From Agrobacterium tumefaciens (lineage in GTDB: Bacteria > Pseudomonadota > Alphaproteobacteria > Rhizobiales > Rhizobiaceae), in NCBI RefSeq assembly GCF_017726655.1, contig NZ_CP072309.1, forward strand, positions 1,174,501-1,238,500: a DNA stretch of 64,000 nt. The letters run 5' to 3'. The stretch's first letter is position 1. Each line of letters begins with the position of its first letter. Below the pieces are notes generated by a model. It saw only the letters and a list, made by a program, of their open reading frames with translations. It did not search any database and had not been told where the DNA came from. Positions 27,901 through 37,747 of the stretch are shown here, piece by piece. The position numbers and the translations under genes were made by a program.

Positions 27901-28700
27901 TTGCTTCCACCATGTATCTGTGTCGAAAAACCGCCGATCCGCTCAAACAGGAAGACGGCTGCAAGAATAAAAAGGAGGGAGGCGACGTTGACCGCCGCCA
28001 ACACCGGGTCGAGGCTGTATTCAAGATGATTGATGACGGTGATGGGCAGCGTCGTCTCGCCAGGCCGGACGAGAAAGACCGACAAGGGAATGTTGTTGAA
28101 GGAGAGAATGAAGGCGAAGGTCATTCCTGAAAACAGACCGGGTTTGATCAAAGGCAGCAGGATGTAGCGGATCCGCTGCAGCCTGTTCGCGCCTAAAACA
28201 CGGCCGGCAAGGTCAAGCCTCTTGTCGACATTGAACATCGCTCCTGCGATCATCCTCACGACGAATGGCAGCGTGAGAATGACGTGGGCCATGATCAGGC
28301 CCGGCGTACCAAGGAGAGTGTAAAATCCGGTCGACGACAGGAACAGAACGAGTGCTACCCCCTTGACGATTTGCGGCACGGAGAGGGGAGACAACAGGAA
28401 GGACATGATTGCAGCATGGCCCGGGCACTTCTCGTAGGCGACGGCAAAAGCTGCGAGCAGCCCGAATAGCCCGCTGAGAACCGTGACGATCAATGCGAGT
28501 TCGACACTCAGCAAAAATGGGTCAATCCAGCGACTGGACATGAGGGCGCCGTACCATTTTGTCGTCCAGAGCGATGGCGAAAAGACAATCCTCGCCGTTG
28601 GACTGACGGAAGCCACAAGCACGACCAGCAGCGGCAGCGTGATGAATGCGAGGATGAGTCCGAGCGAGATCCTGAACGTCATCGATAAAAACCTGTTCAC
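27897..28700 (-). CDS. Polyamine-type ABC importer permease (PotC-like)
   Basis: A 267-residue inner-membrane protein with six predicted helices (first SLGLILAFITLPLLVVLVAS) and a typical EAA loop (AGRVLGANRLQRIRYILLPL, residues ~175-195) that docks on the ATPase. It begins 9 bases after the stop of the other permease gene and overlaps the ATPase gene by four bases. Substrate as for the whole system: unknown, of spermidine/putrescine-transporter type. Confidence 0.92.
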   Translation of the reverse strand: MNRFLSMTFRISLGLILAFITLPLLVVLVASVSPTARIVFSPSLWTTKWYGALMSSRWIDPFLLSVELALIVTVLSGLFGLLAAFAVAYEKCPGHAAIMSFLLSPLSVPQIVKGVALVLFLSSTGFYTLLGTPGLIMAHVILTLPFVVRMIAGAMFNVDKRLDLAGRVLGANRLQRIRYILLPLIKPGLFSGMTFAFILSFNNIPLSVFLVRPGETTLPITVINHLEYSLDPVLAAVNVASLLFILAAVFLFERIGGFSTQIHGGSK

Positions 28701-28709
28701 GACCGTCTC

Positions 28710-29594
28710 CTACAGATGCAGTTTATTGTGGAGCCGCGCCTCAATGCGCGAGCCGATGAAGACGGCGACGAGCATTGCCACAAGCAACACATTCGCCATC
28801 ACGGCCGCGAACGGCCAGTCGATGTAGAAAAGCACCTGCTCGTAGACCATCGTTGCCAGAACCTTGAAACCCGCGCCTCCAAGCAGCGCTGGTGTCGCGT
28901 AAGCGCTGGCCGCCATTGTGAAAGCAATAAGCAGGGAACTGACGATCCCCGGAACGGAAAGCGGCAGAACGATGTGGCGCAGTACGGCTGGCCGGGAAGC
29001 CCCCAGAACATGCGCGGCCTTTTCAAGATTGTGATTGATGCCTTGCAGGCTCGTCATCAGCGAAAGAACGCCGAAAGGCAGAACGACATGCGTCAGGCCG
29101 GCGACGACGCCAAACATGCTTCTTGACAATGGCAGCGGGTCGGAGATCAATCCCGCCCACAGGAGCATCGAGTTTACAAAACCCCGGTCCTCCAGGATCA
29201 CGAGCCATCCATAGGTGCGCAGGACAACGCCGGCGAGTTCCGGGGCAATCGCAAGGGCGAAGACAACCATGCGCCATCGGGACGTCGCACGAGCCAGATA
29301 ATAAGCAAGCGGATACGCCATGATAGTGACGCAAATCGCGACGAGTCCCGACATCAGCATCGTGCGCCCGAGACCCGCCATCATCAGATCATCAGCAAAG
29401 AACCTTTGATAATTTGCAATAGTCCAGTCCTCGCCGTCGCTCCCATGGAAACTCATTCCAATCATCATACCCATTGGCAGAGCGAAAAAGAGCAAAAGGA
29501 CGGTTGAAGGCGGAACCAGCGAGGCATAGGGCCTGAGTGTGAAGCCCCGATGGCGGCTTGGTTTGATTGGCGACTGGAGTTCGATTGTTGTCAT
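28710..29594 (-). CDS. Polyamine-type ABC importer permease (PotB-like)
   Basis: A 294-residue inner-membrane protein; the first helix is at ~25-47 (LVPPSTVLLLFFALPMGMMI) after a short cytoplasmic lead. The EAA loop is LEKAAHVLGASRPAVLRHIV (~200-220). It pairs with the PotC-like permease to form the membrane channel. It starts 10 bases after the stop of the binding-protein gene. Confidence 0.92.
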   Translation of the reverse strand: MTTIELQSPIKPSRHRGFTLRPYASLVPPSTVLLLFFALPMGMMIGMSFHGSDGEDWTIANYQRFFADDLMMAGLGRTMLMSGLVAICVTIMAYPLAYYLARATSRWRMVVFALAIAPELAGVVLRTYGWLVILEDRGFVNSMLLWAGLISDPLPLSRSMFGVVAGLTHVVLPFGVLSLMTSLQGINHNLEKAAHVLGASRPAVLRHIVLPLSVPGIVSSLLIAFTMAASAYATPALLGGAGFKVLATMVYEQVLFYIDWPFAAVMANVLLVAMLVAVFIGSRIEARLHNKLHL

Positions 29595-29604
29595 GATCGC
29601 CCCC

Positions 29605-30645
29605 TTATCGCCCTGCCGCGATCACTTCACGCTCCCAGCGCGCACCCCATTCGGGCAACTTGGCTGCAAGACCTGAAAGGTCGGGGAGAAGAAGTGTCTT
29701 GAGATCTGCTTCGGTTGTGATTTGACGCGCGCGGACGGCATCGGGCACCTCAATATCGGTGCGGGCGCTGCCGACGTTATAGCCCGTCACCCACGCTTCC
29801 TGGCTGGATTTTTCAAGGAAGAAATTGACGAACCTGTATGCGAGCTCTTTGTTGCGAGCGCCAACCGGGACATTCAAGGTTGCGACAAGCGGGATTGTCC
29901 CTTCCGCCGGTCTCACGTAATCAACCGGTAGACCGCTATCGACGAGGAGCTGTGCACGCCCGTTCCAGAACGGCATGGCCCAGACCTCGCCCTCCTTGAT
30001 GTAATTTTCCATGATTGACGAGGACTGCTCGAAGCCCATCGATTGGCTGGCGAGCCTGCCCATGGCCTCGAAACCTGGGTCAACGTTGTCCATAAGATCG
30101 CCCCCATTCGCGACGGACATGATCTGCATCAGATATGCCGCCATGATGTTCTGGAAAGTCGGAAGGATCACCTTTCCCTTTAGCTCTTCATCAAAGAACG
30201 CCGACCAGGAGACGGGCGCTTTCGCGAGCTTGTCCTTGCGCCAGAGAAGAGAAAGATACTGGACCTCGTGGACGGCTCCGCAGGCCCCGGCGATGCCGCT
30301 GATCTCCGGATTCAGTTTCGCGATATTCGGTACGGTTTCGGTTGAGAACTTTTCGAGAAGGTTATCGCGACACCCGTCGAGGGACTGAGAGGCAGTCATG
30401 ACGACGACGTCAAAGCCTGGCCGGCCGCGTGTCGCCTTGATTTTCGCGTAATCTTGCGACGCGGACCCCACGGCGTCATAAGTAACCTTCACATTGAACT
30501 CTTTTTCGAAGGGTTCAATGATCCGGCTGCGGATAATGTCTTCGTAGGGTCCGCCGTAGCTGTTGACGATCAACTGCTCGGAACTCGCCTTGTCGGCCAT
30601 AGTCATTGTTACACTTAATGTAACAAACAGGATTTTCCATTTCAT
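29605..30645 (-). CDS. Periplasmic substrate-binding protein of the polyamine-type importer (PotD-like)
   Basis: A 346-residue protein with a signal peptide of ~22 residues (MKWKILFVTLSVTMTMADKA) and the PotD/PotF binding-protein fold (LIVNSYGGPYEDIIRSRIIE, GFDVVVMTASQSLDG). It is the first gene of the transporter block. The family binds putrescine and spermidine but also many other amines and opine-like compounds, so specificity is open. Aromatic residues such as those in PFWNGRAQ may line the pocket. Confidence 0.92.
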   Translation of the reverse strand: MKWKILFVTLSVTMTMADKASSEQLIVNSYGGPYEDIIRSRIIEPFEKEFNVKVTYDAVGSASQDYAKIKATRGRPGFDVVVMTASQSLDGCRDNLLEKFSTETVPNIAKLNPEISGIAGACGAVHEVQYLSLLWRKDKLAKAPVSWSAFFDEELKGKVILPTFQNIMAAYLMQIMSVANGGDLMDNVDPGFEAMGRLASQSMGFEQSSSIMENYIKEGEVWAMPFWNGRAQLLVDSGLPVDYVRPAEGTIPLVATLNVPVGARNKELAYRFVNFFLEKSSQEAWVTGYNVGSARTDIEVPDAVRARQITTEADLKTLLLPDLSGLAAKLPEWGARWEREVIAAGR

Positions 30646-30719
30646 CGTTCACCCTCACATTTGTCTGGTTGACTGGCGTCCCGGAGACTTTGCGAAAGAA
30701 ATGCGTCCCAGTTCCAATA

Positions 30720-31109
30720 TTAGTTTTCGATTATTGATCGAATTTGACGAATAATAGCGCTCCCGATATCCTTGGAGTGAAGCAGGCGATCAACGTCGCC
30801 GCCTCTGCCGTTTGCAGACAGAAAATTGGTTCCTTCAGGGAAGAACGGCCGCAGTTTGGAGGCCGTGGGTAGCACGAGAGAAAAGACAGGCGAGGCCTTG
30901 CGAAGGTCGCAAAACACGGCGAGCCAGAAACGGTACCGGTGCTCATCACCTTGGGTGCGCGCGTCGATGGCGCACCACGCCGCGATTGTCGCGGCCTGCA
31001 GGCTATACTGATCGCGCAGCACCTCGAAGGCGACAGCAGCATGTATTCCGTCGCAAACATCGACGGGCGTAAAGGGCAGGGACGGGAATGCAGCAGATAG
31101 TTCCGACAT
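30720..31109 (-). CDS. Small hypothetical protein heading the catabolic operon
   Basis: A 129-residue protein, probably cytoplasmic, of no family that I recognise. The ATG at 31109 is well supported by GGAGAG seven bases upstream; open frames that extend further have no site. The sequence has a hydrophobic middle (LQAATIAAWCAIDARTQGDE, FWLAVFCDLRKASPVFSLVL) but no true membrane segment. It ends 74 bases before the binding-protein gene, so it is likely the first gene of the transporter-enzyme operon and may be specific to it. Confidence 0.5.
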   Translation of the reverse strand: MSELSAAFPSLPFTPVDVCDGIHAAVAFEVLRDQYSLQAATIAAWCAIDARTQGDEHRYRFWLAVFCDLRKASPVFSLVLPTASKLRPFFPEGTNFLSANGRGGDVDRLLHSKDIGSAIIRQIRSIIEN

Positions 31110-31786
31110 GACGACTCTCCATTGAGAGCCCGGCCGAGTTTCGAAGTCGCTTGTGGCCGGACATTGCCTTGGCGACCCTCGCCGTCCGGATACACATCGA
31201 CTGTCATGTCGGCCAACAGGATAGATCAATTCGGCTCTTGGGTGAAGCCAATTTATGTCAGGCAACATACTTGCGGTTGATCATCGAGTGAGGAAGACGA
31301 TCGACTCTGGTCGGTCGAGTGTCGTTCAACGGCTGATGAGGGCTGAAGTTTGCATGGTCCGACTGCCGGTCTTTCCTGGCGTTTCCACGTCATCAAACAA
31401 TCGAAGAAGGAGTAAACAGATAACGACCAGCGACAGGCCTTTAATAATGGGCTCCTGTGCTCCTAAGGGAATGGTGCGTGATCGTCAGGTCGCACGTCCG
31501 CAATAGCGAGGCGCCCTGACGTTTGTGCGAAATCAGCGCTCCTCGATAGTGCGCGACGTTCGATACTGGGCCCAGACGAGCGCTTCGACCGCTCAACGGT
31601 CGTGCAGGCTCCGGCAAGTGGCGACCCCTGTGCCTCACTATTGAGCGACCAAGGAGATGTTAACCTCGATATGCACCAGCCGCCCGCATCTTGGACGTCA
31701 CAGTCTAATAAGCACCTGCCCAAAAGCAACTGGTTTCGCACGGGCGGAGCAGGTGCGCTGCGATCTGCGTGCGCTCCATTTTTTAT
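31110..31786. other. Intergenic region, no supportable gene
   Basis: About 680 bases between the head of the catabolic operon and the end of the peptide importer operon. Several short open frames exist on both strands, but none has a family match or a convincing ribosome site. It must hold the promoter of the catabolic operon in its left part. Confidence 0.45.
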
Positions 31787-33397
31787 CTACGGCACGACGG
31801 CGGGTGAAAAAGCGGATTTGATAAGTGTTCTGGTGTATTCAGCCGACGGCCGGTTGAAGATAGCGTTTGTCTCCCCCTCCTCGACAATCTTTCCGTTCCG
31901 CATGACGATGACGTAATCTGAAATAGCCTTGATAACGGACAGATCGTGGCTGATGAAGATGTAAGAAAGGCCATGCGCCTTCTGTAGGTCGCGCAGCAGG
32001 TCAATGACCTGCCCCTGAACGGATCGGTCCAGCGCCGACGTGGGTTCGTCAAGAATGATGACCTCGGGCTTCAGAATGATAGCGCGGGCAATGGCGATGC
32101 GTTGGCGTTGTCCCCCGGAAAATTCGTGGGGGTAGCGGTTGCGCGCCGCGGGATCGAGGCCGACTTCCTTCAGCGCCTCGATCGCGCGCCCGTCCCGTTC
32201 CGCGCGGCTGAGGCCCTGATCGTGCACGAAGAGACCCTCGGTGATGATCTCGCCCACCGTCTGTCGCGGGGAAAGTGAACCATACGGGTCCTGAAACACC
32301 AGCTGCAGATGCCGCCGCAGCGGCCGCATGGCCTTTCGATCCAATCCGGTGATGTCCTGCTTCCCGAAAAAAATCCGGCCATCCGCCTGGATCAGGCGCA
32401 GGAGCGCACGACCGAGCGTGGATTTGCCTGACCCAGATTCGCCGACGATGCCGATCGTCTGTCCCTGATGAAGGTTGACGTTCACGCCATCAACGGCCCG
32501 GAACTTGCTCGATTTCGACAGAAAGCCGCCCGGAATTGTGTAGTCTATCGTCACGTTCTGGCCGGAAAGCACAATCGGAGCTTCTTGGCTGACTGCGGGC
32601 TTGTGCCCACGGGGTTCAGCATCGAGAAGCATCCGCGTGTAATCAGCCTTCGGGCGCTCGAAGATATCCTCCGTTGTCCCGGCCTCCACAATTTCCCCTC
32701 GGCGCATGACCGCGACGCGATCTGCGAAGTGGCGGACGACACCGAGATCATGGGTGATCAGGACGATGGCCATCCCGAAACGCTGCTGCAGCGACTTCAA
32801 AAGATCAAGGATCTGGGCCTGGATCGTGACGTCGAGGGCGGTTGTCGGCTCATCCGCAATCAGGATGTCCGGCTCGTTCGCGAGCGCCATGGCGATCATG
32901 ACGCGCTGGCGCTGACCACCGGAAAGCTCGTGCGGATAGCTATCGATCCGCCGCTCGGGTTCTGGAATTCCGACGAGCTTGAGCAGCTCAAGAACGCGCG
33001 CCCGCGCCTCCTTTTTAGTGCCGCCCCGGTGATGAATGATCGGTTCGGCAATCTGCGCGCCGATCCGATAGAGAGGATCGAGCGAGGTCATCGGCTCCTG
33101 AAAGATCATCGTGATTTTCGCGCCGCGGATCTTGTTCAGTTCGCCGACAGGCAATCCAAGCAGTTCCCGCCCGCGATATTTCGCAGAGCCGCTGATCTCG
33201 CCATTGGATGCAAGCAACCCCATGATGCCCATCATGGTCTGGCTTTTGCCCGAGCCGGACTCCCCGACGACGGCGAGCGTTCCTCCCTGCTTGACGTCAA
33301 GGTCGATGCCCTTGACGGCATGGACAGTGCCATCCGGCGTGGTGAAATCCACCTTGAGGTCGCGAACGGCGAGAATAGTTTCTGTTGTCGTATTCAT
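31787..33397 (-). CDS. Peptide ABC importer, fused two-ATPase subunit (DppD-DppF type)
   Basis: A 536-residue protein with two complete ABC domains in one chain. The first (~5-260) has [21 protein letters not shown] and [12 protein letters not shown]; the second (~275-530) has [21 protein letters not shown] and [11 protein letters not shown]. Each carries the oligopeptide-type C-terminal extension. Fused DppDF/OppDF subunits are common in rhizobia. The ATG at 33397 starts one base after the permease stop, with AAGGA upstream; the frame opens 13 codons earlier. It drives the importer encoded by the next three upstream genes. Confidence 0.93.
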   Translation of the reverse strand: MNTTTETILAVRDLKVDFTTPDGTVHAVKGIDLDVKQGGTLAVVGESGSGKSQTMMGIMGLLASNGEISGSAKYRGRELLGLPVGELNKIRGAKITMIFQEPMTSLDPLYRIGAQIAEPIIHHRGGTKKEARARVLELLKLVGIPEPERRIDSYPHELSGGQRQRVMIAMALANEPDILIADEPTTALDVTIQAQILDLLKSLQQRFGMAIVLITHDLGVVRHFADRVAVMRRGEIVEAGTTEDIFERPKADYTRMLLDAEPRGHKPAVSQEAPIVLSGQNVTIDYTIPGGFLSKSSKFRAVDGVNVNLHQGQTIGIVGESGSGKSTLGRALLRLIQADGRIFFGKQDITGLDRKAMRPLRRHLQLVFQDPYGSLSPRQTVGEIITEGLFVHDQGLSRAERDGRAIEALKEVGLDPAARNRYPHEFSGGQRQRIAIARAIILKPEVIILDEPTSALDRSVQGQVIDLLRDLQKAHGLSYIFISHDLSVIKAISDYVIVMRNGKIVEEGETNAIFNRPSAEYTRTLIKSAFSPAVVP

Positions 33398-33398
33398 G

Positions 33399-34529
33399 TC
33401 AACGATCCTTGGGATCGAGTGCGTCACGCAACCCATCGCCGACGAAATTCAGCGAAAACAGGGTCAGCACGAAGAAGATCGCCGGAAATATCAGAAGCCA
33501 GGGAGCCGACTGGATATTATTGGCACCTTCGGAGATCAGTGCGCCCCAGCTTGTCAATGGTGCCTGAACGCCGAGACCTAGGAAAGACAGGAAGCTTTCC
33601 AGAAGAATGACCTTGGGCACGACGACCGTAACGAACACGACCACGGGTCCGATTGTATTGGGGATGATGTGACGGCGGATGATCTGCCAGTCGCTCAAAC
33701 CCAGAGCTTGTGCCGCGCTTACAAATTCCCGCCGTTTCAGGGCAAGTGTCTGTCCGCGTACGATACGCGCCATATCCAGCCACTCCACCGCCCCGATGAC
33801 GAGGAAGATCAGGATGAAGCTGCGGCCAAAAAAGACCACCAGAACCACAACCAGAAAAACGAAGGGTAGCGAATAGAGGATTTCGACGAAGCGCATCATC
33901 ACATTGTCGACGCGCCCGCCGATATAGCCCGCTGTTGCACCGTAGACCACGCCGATTCCCAGCGAAACGAGGCTCGCCAGCACACCGACGGCAATCGAAA
34001 TCTGTCCGCCCAGCATGACGCGTGCCAGGATGTCCCGGCCATTCGAATCAGTGCCGAAGAAGAAGTATTCGCGGTTGACATCGCCTTCCAGCTTTAGCGT
34101 GCGGCCGTCATCTTCGGTTGCAATCACCTTGGTATTTTCGAATTCGTTGGCGCGGTCGAAATATCGTGTGGCACGCGGATCGATTGCGCTGCTGGAGGTG
34201 ATGGTCGCCGTAAATGTCTGGCCCTCAACGGAAAATTCCTTCAGCTCGACGCGGGCGCGGCTTGCCACACCCTCCATCACGCCCTGAAGGTTGTTCAAAT
34301 CCGGGCGCGGCTCCAGACTCGGTGCCACCGAGACATAGGACGAAAATACCTGATCATAGGTGTGCGTCAGAAAATGTGGCCCGATAAACGAAAACAGAGT
34401 GATCAGGAGCAGCATGACGGAGCCAGCCATGGCCGCCTTGTTGCGTCTGAAACGCAGGGCTGCCAGCTGGAACAGGCTGCGGCTTTTGACTTGTTGCGTA
34501 TGGGCGTTCGTGCCGGGGATATCAGTCAT
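33399..34529 (-). CDS. Peptide ABC importer permease (OppC/DppC type) with a long periplasmic insert
   Basis: A 376-residue inner-membrane protein. Helix 1 is at ~30-55 (AAMAGSVMLLLITLFSFIGP). It is followed by ~110 residues of soluble sequence with beta character (VELKEFSVEGQTFTATITSS) before the DPP transport domain (~165-370, with FGTDSNGRDILARVMLG). Most OppC proteins are ~300 residues, so the extra loop is notable although known in some rhizobial systems. The ATG at 34529 overlaps the upstream permease stop by eight bases. Confidence 0.9.
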   Translation of the reverse strand: MTDIPGTNAHTQQVKSRSLFQLAALRFRRNKAAMAGSVMLLLITLFSFIGPHFLTHTYDQVFSSYVSVAPSLEPRPDLNNLQGVMEGVASRARVELKEFSVEGQTFTATITSSSAIDPRATRYFDRANEFENTKVIATEDDGRTLKLEGDVNREYFFFGTDSNGRDILARVMLGGQISIAVGVLASLVSLGIGVVYGATAGYIGGRVDNVMMRFVEILYSLPFVFLVVVLVVFFGRSFILIFLVIGAVEWLDMARIVRGQTLALKRREFVSAAQALGLSDWQIIRRHIIPNTIGPVVVFVTVVVPKVILLESFLSFLGLGVQAPLTSWGALISEGANNIQSAPWLLIFPAIFFVLTLFSLNFVGDGLRDALDPKDR

Positions 34530-35445
34530 GTCTGACCCTCGGATCAAGCAGGCCGTAGAGAATATCGACCACGAGATTGAATATTATGACGAAGATGGCA
34601 ACGAGAACGACGGTTCCCATCACCAGCGTATAGTCACGGTTGATGGCGCCGAGAACGAAGTAGCGGCCGACACCGGGAATGGTGAAGATCGTCTCGATGA
34701 CCGCGGAGCCCGTCAGCAGGGCTGCCGCACAGGGGGCGAGATAGGAAACGACCGGCAGCATTGCCGCGCGCATGGCGTGGAAAACGACGACGCTGCGCGC
34801 GGGAAGCCCATAGGCCTTGGCCGTGCGGATATGGTCCATACGCAACGCCTCGATCATTGCGCCGCGCGTCAGGCGCGCAATGACTGCAAGCTGCGGCAAG
34901 GCGAGCGCGATCATTGGCAGAATGAGATAGCGCAACGATCCGTCGCCCCAACTGCCTGCCGGAAGAAGCCCAAGCAGCACGGCAAATACAAGCGTGAGAA
35001 CCGGCGCGACAACGAAGTTCGGTACGGTCACGCCGACCGTCGAGATAGACATGATCGAGAAATCGAAGGCGCTGTTTTGCCTGAGTGCCGCGAGCGTGCC
35101 GGCAAGCACACCGCCCACCAGCGCCAGCAACAGGGCATAACAACCCAGTTCGAGCGAATAGGGCAGGCCCTTGCCGATCAGCTGCGCGACGGTGTTGTCC
35201 TTGTAGATGTAGCTCGGGCCAAAATCGCCGGTGACGGCATTGCCGAGATAGATGAGATACTGGCGCCACAATGGCTCATCGAGATGATAGGTCCGCATCA
35301 GGTTTTCCATCGTCTGCGGCGGCAGGGGACGTTCAAGATTGAAGGGGCCACCCGGCGCAAAACGCATCAGGAAAAACGAAATCGTGACGACGATGAACAA
35401 CGTCGGCACGGCGCTCGCCAAACGGCGCAGAATAAACGAGATCAT
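34522..35445 (-). CDS. Peptide ABC importer permease (OppB/DppB type)
   Basis: A 307-residue inner-membrane protein of usual size with the OppB start (MISFILRRLASAVPTLFIVV), the N-terminal helix and the DPP domain (~95-305; RTAKAYGLPARSVVVFHAMR is the EAA loop). The ATG at 35445 has GGAG nine bases upstream. It forms the membrane pore with the OppC-type protein. Confidence 0.93.
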   Translation of the reverse strand: MISFILRRLASAVPTLFIVVTISFFLMRFAPGGPFNLERPLPPQTMENLMRTYHLDEPLWRQYLIYLGNAVTGDFGPSYIYKDNTVAQLIGKGLPYSLELGCYALLLALVGGVLAGTLAALRQNSAFDFSIMSISTVGVTVPNFVVAPVLTLVFAVLLGLLPAGSWGDGSLRYLILPMIALALPQLAVIARLTRGAMIEALRMDHIRTAKAYGLPARSVVVFHAMRAAMLPVVSYLAPCAAALLTGSAVIETIFTIPGVGRYFVLGAINRDYTLVMGTVVLVAIFVIIFNLVVDILYGLLDPRVRHD

Positions 35446-35497
35446 GTTTTCGGGCTCCGGCAAGGCACGGTGGTGTCTGCCACCGTGCCAGCGCTGC

Positions 35498-37093
35498 TTA
35501 TTCGGAAACGCTCAGGAAGCGGCTGAGGTGTTCGTTAGCAGCATTGTCCACCCATCCCTTGACGCGGTTGGAAACCAGCCAGAGATCGGCCTGCGTCAGA
35601 AGCGGTGCCACCGGCTGTTCCTTCATGAGAATGGTTTCTGCCTCATGCAGCAGCTTGGAGCGTGCTGCCGGATCTTTTTCCTCATAGGACTTCTTCATCA
35701 ATGCGTCGTATTCGGCATTGTTGAACTTCGAGTAGTTGAAGGTCTTGTTGGACGAGATGGAGAGCGCAAGGAAGTTTTCCGCATCCGCATAATCGGCGAC
35801 CCAGCCGGCCCGCGCCACGTTGAACTTGCCGCCTTCCTGGAGGTAGCCGTAATGCGAGGCAACGTCGAGGTTCACGAGGGAAACCTTGGCGCCGAAGGTG
35901 TTCTTCCACATGTCGGCGATGGCGGTCGCAACACGCTCGTGGTTCGGGTTGGTGTTGTAACGAATTTCGATGGACAGCGGTTTGCCGCCTTCACCATAAC
36001 CGGCCTCCTTCATGAGCTTAAGGGCTTCGTCCTCGCGGTCGAGCTGCGACAGGGTCGCGAAGTCGGCCTTGGCGGGTTCACCGTAGGAATCCATACCCGG
36101 GGGAACCATCGAATAGGCCGGAACCTGCGAGCCGCTGTAGATTTCCTTGGCGAGGAAGTCGCGGTCGACAGCCATGGATAGCGCCCGGCGTACGCGGACA
36201 TCGTCGTAAGGCGCTTCGCGCGTATCGAAGGTGTAGTAGTAGGTCGCAAGCGTCGGTGAAACATGCACCTGATCGCCATAGGATTTGCGCAGGCGGTCAA
36301 TCTGGTCAGCGGAGAAATTGTAAGCGAGGTCCATTTCCTTCGCCTCGAAACGGCGAACGGAGGCGGCCTGATCGTCAACGGGGTAGAAGATTACCTTATC
36401 GATCTTGGTATTGGCAGCGTCCCAGAAATTGGTGTTCTTGACGACCGTCAGGCTGTCGTTCGGAACATGGGCTTCGAGCTTGTAAGCGCCGTTCGAGACC
36501 ATCACACCAGGCTTCACGAAATTCGTGCCGTTCTTTTCGAAGCTCGCCTTGGAAATGGGCAGAGCCGTCTGATGGGCGAGGAGTTCCAGGAAGAACGGCG
36601 TCGGCCGCTCAAGCGTGATCTCAAGCGTCTTGTCATCCACCGCTTTTACGCCGAGCTGGTCGACGGCTGTCTCACCCTTATTGATCTTTTCGGCGTTTTT
36701 GATCGGGTATAGAATGTTGGCGTATTTCGCTGCGGTTTTCGGGTCTTCGACGCGCTGGTAGGAGAAAACAAAATCTTCTGCCGTCACGGGCGTACCGTCC
36801 GACCACTTCGCATCGGCGCGCAGTTTGAACGTGTAGACGGTACCATCCTCAGACAGCGTCCAGCTTTCCGCCGTACCCGGAATGATCTTTCCGGCTGCAT
36901 CATAGATCGTCAGACCTTCATAGAGGTCCTTGACGATAAAGGCTTCGATGTTAATGGACGTCTGTGCCTGATCGAGCGTTTGTGGTTCGCCGGCATTGCC
37001 ACGGTGCAGGACCGTTTCTGCGAGCGCGGAGCTTGCACCAAAAAGAAGCGTTCCCACCAGAAGTGCGGCGCGAGTCTTGGTTGTGGTCGACAT
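35498..37093 (-). CDS. Periplasmic oligopeptide-binding protein (OppA/DppA type)
   Basis: A 531-residue family 5 solute-binding protein. The signal peptide is residues 1-25 (MSTTTKTRAALLVGTLLFGA, cleaved after ALA). The mature start is ETVLHRGNAGEPQTLDQAQT, typical of OppA rather than of nickel or glutathione binders; AADAKWSDGTPVTAEDFVFS-type text is present at ~100. It is the first gene of the importer operon and about 50 bases from the permease gene. Ligand is probably an oligopeptide such as a murein peptide. Confidence 0.93.
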   Translation of the reverse strand: MSTTTKTRAALLVGTLLFGASSALAETVLHRGNAGEPQTLDQAQTSINIEAFIVKDLYEGLTIYDAAGKIIPGTAESWTLSEDGTVYTFKLRADAKWSDGTPVTAEDFVFSYQRVEDPKTAAKYANILYPIKNAEKINKGETAVDQLGVKAVDDKTLEITLERPTPFFLELLAHQTALPISKASFEKNGTNFVKPGVMVSNGAYKLEAHVPNDSLTVVKNTNFWDAANTKIDKVIFYPVDDQAASVRRFEAKEMDLAYNFSADQIDRLRKSYGDQVHVSPTLATYYYTFDTREAPYDDVRVRRALSMAVDRDFLAKEIYSGSQVPAYSMVPPGMDSYGEPAKADFATLSQLDREDEALKLMKEAGYGEGGKPLSIEIRYNTNPNHERVATAIADMWKNTFGAKVSLVNLDVASHYGYLQEGGKFNVARAGWVADYADAENFLALSISSNKTFNYSKFNNAEYDALMKKSYEEKDPAARSKLLHEAETILMKEQPVAPLLTQADLWLVSNRVKGWVDNAANEHLSRFLSVSE

Positions 37094-37379
37094 TGTTTCT
37101 TTCCCCGTGAGTTTTTTGAGCCGCTAACCAAGTCCAAATCGCGACGAAGTGCAACCACAATAAATTGTGATTTGTTCTGGGAATTGCGCGGAGCGCTTCG
37201 TTGAAGGGATATGGTTATTGCCACGGGAAATCAGCATTTTCCGGTATTTCAGCTTCTTGGCAAACACGCGGGGAAGCAAAGCCGTACTCCACAACTTTTG
37301 AAGCGCCAGTTGTTCTTGCTGAGGCTCTGGCTTTTGCAGTGGAGTCTTTCGACAGACCCGGGAAGTCAGATCGAACGGA

Positions 37380-37574
37380 TCAGAGGCGCAAGTGCCATGT
37401 GTCCGACGCGAGGCGTTGCTGCTTGACAATGTGAACCGGCGCGTCAGGCTTCGGCTGTGATTGCAGGGCAATCGTGCCTGTTGCGAGGCTGACGGCAATC
37501 ACACTCGCGACCGCCAGGACGATACGGTCGTAGCGCTGTTGTATCGTGTTGTTTCCACTCCAGTCATAGGCCAT
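37380..37574 (-). CDS. Small single-pass membrane protein, hypothetical
   Basis: A 64-residue open frame: a short polar start (MAYDWSGNNTIQQRYDR), one hydrophobic segment (IVLAVASVIAVSLATGTIAL) and a polar tail. GGGGGCG lies a few bases before the ATG at 37574. Length and layout are like many small rhizobial membrane proteins, but no family is recognised and it stands alone. Confidence 0.4.
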   Translation of the reverse strand: MAYDWSGNNTIQQRYDRIVLAVASVIAVSLATGTIALQSQPKPDAPVHIVKQQRLASDTWHLRL

Positions 37575-37747
37575 TCGCACGCCCCCATGTTTCGCTGGAA
37601 TCGTGCCTCATCATGGTTAACCGAAACTTACGATGGCCTGATATTCCTTGCTGTTTTGGAAGGGCAGCTGCGAAAAATCGGCTATTGGCGGATCAGGGGC
37701 GGCTGGTTTAAGTCCGGCAGCGGGAGGTTTATGAAAGGACTTGGCAA

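Noticed and set aside
18125..31109. Classical opine catabolism region, because of the polyamine-type importer and cyclodeaminase-like gene near quorum-sensing genes
   Set aside because: No opine oxidase, arginase, or octopine/nopaline-type genes are seen, and no tra genes accompany the LuxR proteins.
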